A stretch of DNA of 64,000 bases from Gilliamella sp. ESL0405 (GTDB taxonomy: Bacteria > Pseudomonadota > Gammaproteobacteria > Enterobacterales > Orbaceae). Shown one piece after another: positions 9,783-17,895 of this stretch; the stretch's first letter is position 1, and every line of letters begins with the position of its first letter. Below the pieces are notes generated by a model that saw only the letters and a program-made list of their open reading frames with translations, had not been told where the DNA came from and did no database searches. Location of the stretch: the NCBI RefSeq assembly GCF_019469205.1, contig NZ_CP048265.1, positions 1,302,001 to 1,366,000 on the forward strand, in the 5' to 3' direction. A program made the position numbers and the translations under genes.

Positions 9783-10553
9783 TTAGAATCGTAATGACAT
9801 ACAACTTACACCACCGTCAATTTTACGGTATTCCGATGTATCGACTTCAAGAACGATATAACCTAATGCTTCAATTTTTGCTTTAGTTATCGGGTAACCT
9901 GAAGGCATAATGACCCGCCCATTAACCCATATACAGTTGGCGGCATAACTTTCTTGTTCCGGTATGGTAATAATATTAAGATGTTGAAATTCCGGTTTAG
10001 TAATAAACTCGCCGGCAGCAAGTAAGTTATTGTTTTCAAGGTAAGCAAGGCCGGTTTTTAGATGTAGCACTTTTTCTAAAGTGACAACCGAACCACTTAA
10101 GCCATATTTTTGCAAAATTGCGATCATTTGATCTGCACCTTCTTGATTAGTGCGGGCAGATAAACCAATGTAGTAATGATCACCAACCATCATAATATCA
10201 CCAGCTTCAACCGTTCCCGGTGCGGTAATGCGTTCTACTTTATTTGGGTAGAATCGTTCAATCGTGTCGATCATAATTTCAGTCTCTTCACGGCGGCTAG
10301 GTGCGCCGGGGCGAGTGATAATTGCGCAATGCGGTGTGCACAGCGTGACATCTTCGACAAACACTGAATCGGGGAAGCGCTCATCGGCGGGTAAAATGGT
10401 AATATCAACATCACATTGCTGTAAGGCTCGAATATAGTTGTTATGTTGATCTAAGGCTTTTTGATAATCGGGCTTACCTAAATTTGCTGAAGTTAATCCG
10501 TCAACCAATGATTTAGCAGGTGTTCGGGCAATAATATGACTAAATTTTTTCAT
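9783..10553 (-). CDS. Dimethylarginine dimethylaminohydrolase (DDAH) family enzyme
   Basis: DDAH enzymes convert N-omega-methylated arginines to citrulline plus methylamines. The 256-aa length matches Pseudomonas DDAH (254 aa) and is far below arginine deiminases (about 400 aa). The catalytic triad is in register: C251 in GGVSCMSLRF, H164 in VLHLKTG and E116 in GTVEAGD. FVEDV (E67, D68) and the TRPGAPSRREE loop bind the guanidino substrate in the family. A start at 10553 has AAAGGA upstream. With the downstream antiporter this looks like a module for taking up and hydrolysing arginine derivatives. Whether the substrate is methylarginine or another guanidine is not shown. Confidence 0.88.
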   Translation of the reverse strand: MKKFSHIIARTPAKSLVDGLTSANLGKPDYQKALDQHNNYIRALQQCDVDITILPADERFPDSVFVEDVTLCTPHCAIITRPGAPSRREETEIMIDTIERFYPNKVERITAPGTVEAGDIMMVGDHYYIGLSARTNQEGADQMIAILQKYGLSGSVVTLEKVLHLKTGLAYLENNNLLAAGEFITKPEFQHLNIITIPEQESYAANCIWVNGRVIMPSGYPITKAKIEALGYIVLEVDTSEYRKIDGGVSCMSLRF

Positions 10554-10861
10554 CTATTTACATTCCTTTCTGTATAAATAATTATGCTTAGATTTTGCAT
10601 AATAATTCAGTTTATTGGCTTAATCAAGCATTAATATGCTTTTTTATGCATTTATATTGTGATGCGGGGATTGCGTATGTATGATTTGGAGTCAGCGATA
10701 AAGTGATGAATATCTTTTGAAAAAAGAAAAGGAAAGGGCAATATGTTAATGAACTGTTAAAAAATGGTAGTAATTTCGTTAGTTATGAGTAAAGCCTTAT
10801 CCATGGCTTTTATGCTGATTTTGGTGGTGCGAGGGCGATAGCTTCACCCCCGTTTAGTCGG
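10554..10861. other. Intergenic region between the DDAH and apt genes
   Basis: This 308-bp stretch has no credible ORF. It holds the DDAH promoter side, with an AT-rich inverted repeat ATTATGC/GCATAAT at 10581-10603, and the 3' flank of apt. No clear intrinsic terminator is visible. Confidence 0.6.
10596..10609 (-). promoter_or_regulatory. Possible ArgR-like half-operator upstream of the DDAH gene
   Basis: On the minus strand the sequence TGAATTATTATGCA resembles the ARG-box core TGAAT-N4-ATTCA with one mismatch and lies about 45 bp before the DDAH start. A second box at the usual 3-bp spacing is not evident, so this is a weak call that fits the arginine-related genes. Confidence 0.25.
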
Positions 10862-11413
10862 TTATTCACCATGAAAGTCGATGAGAGTAAAACAGTTAAT
10901 ACCTAAATCGGTTAATTTTGTTTTACCATGCAGATCCGGTAAATTAATCACAAAAGCCGCATCCTGAGCAATGCCACCTGCTTTTTCAATCAGTTTGGCG
11001 GTTGCGGCAACAGTACCACCGGTTGCTAGCAGATCATCAATGATTAATACTCGTTCGTTAGGTTTGATAGCATCGCAATGCATTTCGAGGGTATCAGTGC
11101 CGTATTCCAGTTGGTACGCTTCGCTAAATACGTGACGCGGTAACTTATGCGGTTTTCTAACTGGTACAAATCCTACGCCTAATGCTAAGGCGATAGGGGC
11201 GGCAAAGATAAATCCACGGGCTTCGGTGCCGACAACTTTATCGATTTTTTTATCTCGATAGTGGTCAATCAGTAATTCAACAGCGGTTTTAAATGCAATA
11301 GGGTCTTCAAGTAAGCTGGTAATATCACGAAATAAAATCCCTGGTTTAGGATAATCGGGAATAGTGATGATGCTGTTTCTGATAAGTTCAAGTTTTTCTT
11401 GTAACTGAGTCAT
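10862..11413 (-). CDS. apt: Adenine phosphoribosyltransferase
   Basis: Apt salvages adenine with PRPP to give AMP. The 183-aa product (E. coli 183) carries [19 protein letters not shown] near the N-terminus, [12 protein letters not shown], and the PRPP loop [14 protein letters not shown] chose ATG 11413; an in-frame TTG six bases earlier is also possible. The gene stands alone. In E. coli apt lies upstream of dnaX, which is not seen here. Confidence 0.97.
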   Translation of the reverse strand: MTQLQEKLELIRNSIITIPDYPKPGILFRDITSLLEDPIAFKTAVELLIDHYRDKKIDKVVGTEARGFIFAAPIALALGVGFVPVRKPHKLPRHVFSEAYQLEYGTDTLEMHCDAIKPNERVLIIDDLLATGGTVAATAKLIEKAGGIAQDAAFVINLPDLHGKTKLTDLGINCFTLIDFHGE

Positions 11414-11606
11414 ATTCAAGATTCTCTATATGTTCTCTATAAGAGTTGCTAATTTTTTATTATATACCTTTGCTCTTTAAGCTGGCAATAAACAAAAAAT
11501 GACATGTTGGTTAAATAAGGCAATTGCTGTTATATTAACCTGTAAATTTTAAAGGAATTCTATTCCTCAATCCTGTTTAAAGGTCTATTTTCAAACTCGT
11601 AATTGT

Positions 11607-11636
11607 TTTTACATACTTTTACATATAAATACATGC
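11607..11636 (+). promoter_or_regulatory. Three 10-bp-phased direct repeats, candidate OmpR-type operator
   Basis: TTTTACATAC, TTTTACATAT and AAATACATGC follow one another at exactly 10-bp steps about 65-95 bp before the VWA gene. Response regulators of the OmpR/PhoB class bind head-to-tail repeats on one helix face. The operon behind it encodes such a regulator, so autoregulation is a reasonable inference. Confidence 0.45.
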
Positions 11637-11699
11637 ATTAGACATTTTGATTGGCAAAAGTTGGATAATTAAATAAACTTTTCACAAAGGGATGAAACA

Positions 11700-13049
11700 A
11701 TGAAAATGATTAAACTAATAACTGCTGTAGGATTTACCCTATTGAGCTTTATGAGTCAGGCTACCGATTTGGTTAAACCTCGAATTCAAGTTCAGTCTGA
11801 ACTTGCTCAGCCAATTATTCTGGAAAATGGTGAAGAAAAGAATTATCTGAGAATATCGTTAATTGGTGAAAAAAATGAACCGACTGGACGTGTACCTATC
11901 AATTTGGCAATTGTTATTGATCGTTCAGGCTCGATGTCAGGCGAACGTATCAAAAAAGCGAAAGAAGCCGCTATTTTAGCTGTCAATATGTTAAATGAGG
12001 ACGATACTTTATCAATTATTGCTTATAATACTAATGCTGAAGTTATTCTGTCTTCGACCAAAGTCAAAAATAAACAAAAAATAATAAGTTTAATTGAAAA
12101 AAATCTGGTTGCAAATGGCGGTACAGCCTTATTTGCTGGTGTAAGTAAAGGGATAAATCAGGTTTCTAAACAACTTTCACGGGATAATGTTAACCGTATC
12201 ATCCTCCTTTCGGACGGACAAGCTAATATAGGGCCATCTTCTGTATCGGAATTATCCGAATTGGCGATTGTGGCGGCTAAAAAGAATATTGCCATTAGTA
12301 CTTTTGGTATTGGCGATGACTATAATGAACAACTGATGTCTTCAATTGCCAGTTACAGCGACGGTAATCATGTATTTGTTGATGATACTTCCAAACTTGA
12401 AAATGTATTTGTTCGGGAATTTAAAGATGTCATGTCCACTGTAGCGCAAGATATTGTTATTACCATTAATCTTAAAGATGGCACAAAACCTGTTCGTTTA
12501 ATGGGTCGAGATGGTATCATTAAAGGTAATAAAGTGATTATTAAAATGAACCAGCTATATGCAAATCAAGAAAGGTATGTATTATTAGAAGTTATTCCAC
12601 CAAAAGGAAAAGCTGGCGAAAATAAAACTTTAGCAAATATCGAATTTTCGTATAATGACTTACTTAATAAGAAAGTAGAAAAAGAAAATCAGACCGTCAA
12701 TATTGCTTATACCAATAAGCAAGATGTGGTAGATAAAGCGGTTGATCCAAATATTATTGCTGAAAGTGAAATACAAAAAGTTATTCTGGCAAATGACGAA
12801 GCGGTGGCACTGTATAATCAAGGAAAAGCGGAAGAAGCTAAATCACTATTAACTGTTTCTGCAGAGAAGCTTTCAGAAGAATCAATGCGATACATGGGTA
12901 TCGCTCCCGAAGCTAGCGAAAAGATGAAAGCACAAATGGGTATTAATCAGGCTTTAGCTGATGCAATCGAAAAGGATGATGCAAAAGTTGCTCGTAAGAA
13001 AATGGTCGAAAAACAATTTCAATCGAGACAAAATAAAATCGAAAAATAA
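11700..13049 (+). CDS. Secreted von Willebrand factor A (VWA) domain protein
   Basis: The 449-aa protein begins with a Sec signal peptide (residues 1 to about 21, ending SQA). The VWA domain spans about 66-245: the metal-ion-dependent adhesion site DRSGSMSG has D74, S76 and S78, with T141 in NGGTALF and D172 in LLSDGQAN completing it. A C-terminal charged, helical segment from about 340 includes ALYNQGKAEEAKSLL, which resembles a TPR hairpin. There is no VIT domain or sortase motif. It is probably periplasmic. The kinase gene starts 3 bp after its stop, which suggests the VWA protein works with, or is sensed by, the two-component system. The exact function is unknown. AAAGGGA at 11688 serves as the ribosome site. 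Confidence 0.85.
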   Translation: MKMIKLITAVGFTLLSFMSQATDLVKPRIQVQSELAQPIILENGEEKNYLRISLIGEKNEPTGRVPINLAIVIDRSGSMSGERIKKAKEAAILAVNMLNEDDTLSIIAYNTNAEVILSSTKVKNKQKIISLIEKNLVANGGTALFAGVSKGINQVSKQLSRDNVNRIILLSDGQANIGPSSVSELSELAIVAAKKNIAISTFGIGDDYNEQLMSSIASYSDGNHVFVDDTSKLENVFVREFKDVMSTVAQDIVITINLKDGTKPVRLMGRDGIIKGNKVIIKMNQLYANQERYVLLEVIPPKGKAGENKTLANIEFSYNDLLNKKVEKENQTVNIAYTNKQDVVDKAVDPNIIAESEIQKVILANDEAVALYNQGKAEEAKSLLTVSAEKLSEESMRYMGIAPEASEKMKAQMGINQALADAIEKDDAKVARKKMVEKQFQSRQNKIEK

Positions 13050-13052
13050 CTT

Positions 13053-14504
13053 ATGAAAAAATTAACAGCGATCCTATCTCTTTGTATATTTATTATGGCT
13101 TTTAGCTATCTTGGTTGGCGCACGCTAGAACACGAAGTAATAAAACGCGAAAATCAGGAGAAGTTGTTAGCACAAAGCCGTGCAGAAAATATAAAGTCTT
13201 TAATTGGATCGCTGTTAACCCAGCGATCGACCTATTTTAATAGTCTGTCTGATATATTATTATATGATGAATCAAATATAGATAAATTGTTACAAATCCA
13301 AACTGATGTAAAAAATATTTTTGTGATTGACCATGGTGTTATTAAATATTTAAGCAATGATACAGATAAACAATGGTCTCAATTAGTTGAATCTATTGGA
13401 TATGATAACTCGATTTTATTTAACCATAATACTCAAAATGAACAGCACCGTTCGAGCACAGGTTGGTATCAAGCCTATAATTACCTAGTTTATTGGTCAA
13501 TCCAGTCAGATACCATTATCGGTTTTGAACTTTCTAATATTAAATTATCATTAGATGTGATCAATCTGTTAGATGAAAAGGCAATGAACGATAGCTTTAA
13601 TTTATCTAATGATGAAAAGCAGATTTATAATAACGGGGAAAAGTACCCTAATGAAATTGTGATCTCATTAGATTATCCGTTACAAAATTGGCAATTAACT
13701 TATTATTATCAATCAGCAAATTTAACCAATATCTATATTTTTGGTGTCAGTGTTATTGTTTTATTTATTCTGATAATTTTAGGACTTGCTCTCTATTGTT
13801 ATCGCGAATATACCCAAACATTACGTTTGGCAAAACAACAAGTTAGCTTTGTCGGGCAAGTGTCTCACGAATTTAAAACACCATTAACCAATATCTCTCT
13901 CTATTCTGAAATGCTCAAAGAGCGATTAATTGATGAAGCCCAACCGGTACCGGATTATTTGGATGTGATCACCAGTGAAAGTAATCGGCTGACAAGATTA
14001 GTACAAAATGTGCTCAATTTTAATAAGCCAGCTAAACTCAATATTAAACCCGTCAATATCACTCAACTTGTAAAGCAAATTTATTTCACCTTTAGGCCGG
14101 TTTTGGAAACCAAGTCTTTAGAACTGAATTTAATTTGTGATGTTCATTATGATTTTATGATGAATACGGATCAAGACAGCGTGATACAGATCATCAGCAA
14201 CTTTTTAAGTAACGCTGAGAAATATGCTTCAAATGGCCAAAAAGTTGATTTAATTCTGACTGAACAAAATCACAAAGCCATTATTACCGTTCGAGATTAT
14301 GGTAATGGTATTGCTAATAATCAATTAAAAAAGATTTTTAAGCCTTTTTATCGAATTAACTCTTCAATTACCGAAGGCGTTTCGGGCACTGGTATTGGTT
14401 TAACTATTGCAAATCAATTAGCCCAACAGCTCAATGGTAGTATCAAAGTGACTAATGAGAAACCAGGCGTTGCGTTTTCATTAATCTTAATGGAGTCAAA
14501 ATGA
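13053..14504 (+). CDS. Membrane sensor histidine kinase
   Basis: The 483-aa protein has TM1 at about 4-21, a periplasmic sensor region of about 200 residues with no domain I recognise, TM2 at about 227-250, then HisKA with the phosphorylated H272 in VSHEFKTPLTN. The ATPase domain has the N-box with N387 (FLSNAEKY), G1 DYGNGI at 415-420, F-box IFKPFYR and G2 GTGIGLTIA at 445. There is no HAMP domain between TM2 and HisKA. It lies between the VWA gene (3 bp) and the regulator gene (4-bp ATGA overlap). Confidence 0.93.
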   Translation: MKKLTAILSLCIFIMAFSYLGWRTLEHEVIKRENQEKLLAQSRAENIKSLIGSLLTQRSTYFNSLSDILLYDESNIDKLLQIQTDVKNIFVIDHGVIKYLSNDTDKQWSQLVESIGYDNSILFNHNTQNEQHRSSTGWYQAYNYLVYWSIQSDTIIGFELSNIKLSLDVINLLDEKAMNDSFNLSNDEKQIYNNGEKYPNEIVISLDYPLQNWQLTYYYQSANLTNIYIFGVSVIVLFILIILGLALYCYREYTQTLRLAKQQVSFVGQVSHEFKTPLTNISLYSEMLKERLIDEAQPVPDYLDVITSESNRLTRLVQNVLNFNKPAKLNIKPVNITQLVKQIYFTFRPVLETKSLELNLICDVHYDFMMNTDQDSVIQIISNFLSNAEKYASNGQKVDLILTEQNHKAIITVRDYGNGIANNQLKKIFKPFYRINSSITEGVSGTGIGLTIANQLAQQLNGSIKVTNEKPGVAFSLILMESK

Positions 14505-15187
14505 AAATTTTAATTGTCGAAGATGATCAATATATCCGAAAGGGGATGACCGATCTTTTAGAGCAGGAAGGCTACACCGTTATTGAGGCTTCCAATGGTA
14601 CAATCGCTCTTGAGCTATTTAGTAAAAACCCGCCCGATTTTGTTATTTTAGATATTATGATGCCGGACTTAGACGGTTACTCTGTTTGCCGTGAGATTCG
14701 CAAAGCTAATGATGATGTCCCCATTTTATTTTTATCGGCCAAAGATGAAGAGATTGATCGGGTGATTGGTCTAGAATTGGGTGCCGATGATTACATGAGT
14801 AAGCCTTTTGGTATCCACGAACTCAGAGCAAGAATCAAAGCCATTGCCAAACGCTATCTTAAATCTCAACTCTCTTCTAATCAAACATCCAGCCCATTTT
14901 TTATTTTTGGTGATTTATGGGTTTACCCAACCGAACTTTGTGCCAAACGAAATGATCAAGTTATTGAGCTTTCATTGCGTGAAGTAAAAATCTTAGAGTG
15001 CTTATATCAACATAAAAATCAGGTTGTCACTCGCGATATGTTGTTTGATTATGTATGGGGCTATGATTATTCACCCAATAGCCGAACGTTAGATCAACAT
15101 ATTTCTAAGTTACGTAAGCAAATAGAAATCGATCCACTCAATCCAACTTTAATCAAAACCGCACATGGACTGGGTTATCGATACTAG
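14501..15187 (+). CDS. OmpR/PhoB-family response regulator
   Basis: The 228-aa protein has a receiver domain with E7/D8/D9 acidic pocket, phospho-acceptor D51 in VILDIMMPDLDGY, S79 and K101 in SKPF. A winged-helix DNA-binding domain (about 130-228) has LSLREVKILECL and the typical LDQHISKLRKQIE and KTAHGLGYRY ends. It is translationally coupled to the kinase gene. Likely targets include its own operon through the phased repeats at 11607-11636. Confidence 0.95.
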   Translation: MKILIVEDDQYIRKGMTDLLEQEGYTVIEASNGTIALELFSKNPPDFVILDIMMPDLDGYSVCREIRKANDDVPILFLSAKDEEIDRVIGLELGADDYMSKPFGIHELRARIKAIAKRYLKSQLSSNQTSSPFFIFGDLWVYPTELCAKRNDQVIELSLREVKILECLYQHKNQVVTRDMLFDYVWGYDYSPNSRTLDQHISKLRKQIEIDPLNPTLIKTAHGLGYRY

Positions 15188-15363
15188 GCGATAACGGTTT
15201 TGATCGGATTAGATTTGTCACGCTTTTTAAGCGTTGCGGTTCGTTGCTGTTCGTTACTGTAGTCTGCTGGCTTTAAACTATCATCTGTAATAGATCCAGC
15301 CGAATACGGGTGGTATTGATTAAATAGTTTATCTGGTATTTTAGATGTGTTCAAGATTGGCAT
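15184..15363 (-). CDS. Possible small protein or decayed gene, 59 codons
   Basis: An open frame on the minus strand begins with MPILNTSKIPDKLFNQYHPY and ends in NPIKTVIA, its stop overlapping the stop of the response regulator. The composition is protein-like (polar, charged) and it fills part of an otherwise empty 333-bp gap (15188-15520). There is no ribosome site in front of ATG 15363. Upstream, another frame remains open for some codons before a stop, so this may be the tail of a broken gene. I do not recognise it. Confidence 0.25.
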   Translation of the reverse strand: MPILNTSKIPDKLFNQYHPYSAGSITDDSLKPADYSNEQQRTATLKKRDKSNPIKTVIA

Positions 15364-15520
15364 TTCGCAAATGGGCGAAATACATTTAAACCATTAATCG
15401 TGTCAATTTTTTCTTAAAAGCGTCACTTTCGCTGCTGTGCTGTTTTTAGTTCTATTCATTTGTTTTTATAACCCTATAACTTGTTTGATGTTTTATCAAT
15501 ACTATTGGAGTAAGACTAAA

Positions 15521-16168
15521 ATGAATTATTACGATTTTTTAATTATTGCAGTGAAATTATTTGTCGTGTTTATCTGTATCATTTTATTTCTTAAAATCAC
15601 CGGTAAAACATCGTTATCTCAAATGTCCAGCATTGATTTTATCGGTAATATGATTTTGGGTGGTATTGCTGGCGGCATCATCTACAACCCTAAATTAACC
15701 ATATTTGATTTTTTGGTTGTGCTACTGATGTGGACAACGATTATGTATGTTTCCAACTATTTAAAAAAGAAAAGTCAAAATGCCAAAGCCTTTATTGTCG
15801 GTAATCCCATAGTATTAATGGATAAAGGCAAAATTAAATTAAATGAATTTGCGGCGGTCAATTTAGACATGTCGAGTTTTGCCGTTTTATTAAGGATGAA
15901 AAACATATTTACCATACACGAAGTTGAAAAGGCGATTTTAGAGCCTAATGGGCAACTGTCGGTCATTAAAAAAGGCGATAAAGGGATAGCATCAATCGTG
16001 CTGGAAAACGAAGAGCCGTTAGATGATGTACTTAAAGATTTAGGAAAAGATGAAGATTGGCTAAAAGCAAAATTAGCTGAGCAAGGTTATCACAGTTATG
16101 AAGGGCTATACTGTGTTGAATACTATAATGGGCATCTATTTATAATTCCTAGCGATGCGGTTAATTAA
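15521..16168 (+). CDS. DUF421 family membrane protein (YetF-like)
   Basis: The 215-aa protein has three N-terminal hydrophobic helices (about 4-25, 36-58, 62-80) followed by a soluble DUF421 domain with NLDMSSFAVLLRMKNIFTIHE, ILEPNGQLSVIKK and an SYEGLYCVEYYNGHLF end. The family includes YetF/YdfS/YcaP; its function is not known. ATG 15521 is preceded by TTGGAG at 15505 and fits family length. An upstream alternative start at 15437 would add 28 residues and has no support. It is convergent with ispE. Confidence 0.85.
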   Translation: MNYYDFLIIAVKLFVVFICIILFLKITGKTSLSQMSSIDFIGNMILGGIAGGIIYNPKLTIFDFLVVLLMWTTIMYVSNYLKKKSQNAKAFIVGNPIVLMDKGKIKLNEFAAVNLDMSSFAVLLRMKNIFTIHEVEKAILEPNGQLSVIKKGDKGIASIVLENEEPLDDVLKDLGKDEDWLKAKLAEQGYHSYEGLYCVEYYNGHLFIIPSDAVN

Positions 16169-16199
16169 TCAATCATAGTAATTGCAAAAAATTTTGATA

Positions 16200-16234
16200 A
16201 ACCTTAAGTCGCTTTAACTGAGCACCTTAAGGTT
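16200..16234 (-). terminator. Probable terminator downstream of ispE
   Basis: A 9-bp inverted repeat AACCTTAAG/CTTAAGGTT with a 17-nt loop lies between the convergent DUF421 and ispE genes. On the minus strand it is followed by a T-rich stretch, so it more likely serves ispE. Confidence 0.4.
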
Positions 16235-16239
16235 AGATT

Positions 16240-17082
16240 TCATGATTGGTACAAAGGCGAATGATTTAATGACCTTGCAATAAAACTACTCACCGACATA
16301 GTGTTATTAAGTTTAGCCTGTAATGCCAAAGCATGATCTTTTGATTGGCATTGACTAAAAACACATGCGCCTGTGCCGGTTAGTCGGGTAGGGGCAAATT
16401 GTGAAAGGTAATGGATTAACTCATCAATGTTGGGATAACGTTGACGTACCACTTTTTCACAATCATTACTGAGTTTATCAAAGGGTATTGAAAGAAGCTC
16501 ATCAATCGTTCGACAAGGTGTATCACGAGTCAGCTTAGGATCGTTGAATACCTCTATCGTTGACACTTCAATATTTGGGTAACTGACTAAATACCAATGT
16601 TCGGCAATATCAACACGTTGGAACTGATCGCCAATTCCTTCGGCAAAAGCGGCATGTCCATAAATAAAAATCGGTACATCAGCGCCAATTTGACCCCCGA
16701 TTTCCATTAATGTTTGTGTTGATAGATTAAGTTGCCATAAATGATTTAATGCAACTAGCACGGTGGCTGCATTGGATGATGCACCGCCAAGGCCGCCACC
16801 CATTGGTATTTTTTTATCAATACTTATCTCGACACCTAATTCCTGCCGATTGCTATAATTTTTTAATCGCTGTGCGGCAATGGTAATTAAATTTTTATCG
16901 GCAGGGACGTGATCAAATGGTGTTAATAATTTGATCTCATCACATGCCGTAACGTTAAATGTTAAGCTGTCGCAATAATCAATAAATTGAAACAGCGTTT
17001 GTAAATTATGGTAATTATCAGCACGACGACCAGTGATATATAAAAATAAATTCAATTTAGCAGGTGACAACCAGTGTTTCAT
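16240..17082 (-). CDS. ispE: 4-diphosphocytidyl-2-C-methyl-D-erythritol kinase
   Basis: IspE phosphorylates CDP-methylerythritol in the MEP isoprenoid pathway. The 280-aa GHMP kinase has K9 in SPAKLNLFLYITGRR, the ATP loop PMGGGLGGASSNAA at 93-106, and the catalytic aspartate D135 in QIGADVPIF. A C-terminal LTGTGACVF motif closes the domain. It lies 12 bp downstream of lolB, as in E. coli; the usual next gene, prs, is absent and a DUF421 gene takes its place. Confidence 0.97.
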   Translation of the reverse strand: MKHWLSPAKLNLFLYITGRRADNYHNLQTLFQFIDYCDSLTFNVTACDEIKLLTPFDHVPADKNLITIAAQRLKNYSNRQELGVEISIDKKIPMGGGLGGASSNAATVLVALNHLWQLNLSTQTLMEIGGQIGADVPIFIYGHAAFAEGIGDQFQRVDIAEHWYLVSYPNIEVSTIEVFNDPKLTRDTPCRTIDELLSIPFDKLSNDCEKVVRQRYPNIDELIHYLSQFAPTRLTGTGACVFSQCQSKDHALALQAKLNNTMSVSSFIARSLNHSPLYQS

Positions 17083-17094
17083 TAGGTTTATCCG

Positions 17095-17718
17095 TTATTG
17101 TAAAGTCCAGTTGCTGATTTTTAGGCGAACAAGATCATCTTTATGGGTAAGTTCAATTGTTGCCGGTAAATCAATCTTTTTGTTGTGATAGGTATAGGTA
17201 TCATAATTGGTAATTTTAAGCGCCCATTTATTATTGTTTTGCATAAATGAAGTGGCGGCTAATCTACCCAAATTATCTAATTTATCGGCATTTGGATCAT
17301 CAGAATAACCTTTCAACCAATTGTGTAATGACTCAAGCGGAATGTTCACGTTGGTCACTCTTCTCATTAAACTTTCAACGTTTCTATCATCATAACGTCC
17401 ACCGTCACTATCAGTCAGTTGAGCATAATCAGGCTCGGCTCTGAGCGTTAAAATATTGGTACCAATCGGTGTGGTTAATCTAATTTCGTAACGATTAGGT
17501 GATTGTTGTGTGATTAAGAAACGTCCATAGCTGCGGTTTTTTTCGCCGATATGGGCTATGCTACCTTTAACTTGAAAAGCGGTAATTTGTTTAAGTTCTT
17601 GTTGATGCATCTGCCATTGTTGCTGTGATGATGCCGTAGTTTGATATTTGGTCGTTTGACAAGCTGTAATTAGCAATGGCAAGCTTATAACAAGCACATA
17701 TTTTATTTTATTAAACAT
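17095..17718 (-). CDS. lolB: Outer-membrane lipoprotein receptor LolB
   Basis: LolB accepts lipoproteins from LolA and inserts them into the outer membrane. The 207-aa protein has a lipoprotein signal with lipobox LITAC (C20). The mature part matches LolB: FQVKGSIAHIGEKNRSYGRF, IRLTTPIGTNILTL, and LESLHNWLKGYSDDP. Length equals E. coli LolB (207). It is itself a client of the LolCDE complex encoded at 0.5-3.7 kb. It is divergent from hemA. Confidence 0.95.
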   Translation of the reverse strand: MFNKIKYVLVISLPLLITACQTTKYQTTASSQQQWQMHQQELKQITAFQVKGSIAHIGEKNRSYGRFLITQQSPNRYEIRLTTPIGTNILTLRAEPDYAQLTDSDGGRYDDRNVESLMRRVTNVNIPLESLHNWLKGYSDDPNADKLDNLGRLAATSFMQNNNKWALKITNYDTYTYHNKKIDLPATIELTHKDDLVRLKISNWTLQ

Positions 17719-17799
17719 AAGTCAGCTCTTTAGTTAGTTTAGGCTAGGGTAGGATGATTATAACTGATAAATGAGCGAATAAGAAAATCTAACTGTAAA

Positions 17800-17828
17800 T
17801 TAACCTTTATATTTTTTTTATGTATAAT
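17800..17828 (+). promoter_or_regulatory. Candidate sigma-70 promoter for hemA
   Basis: TTAACC at 17800 and TATAAT at 17823 are separated by 17 bp and lie about 70 bp before the hemA start, in the 177-bp divergent gap with lolB. Confidence 0.5.
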
Positions 17829-17895
17829 ACCAACCCAAAGAACGCTTAATAAAATAATTATTTCTAATAAAAAATTTAAAATAAGAAGCATTGCA

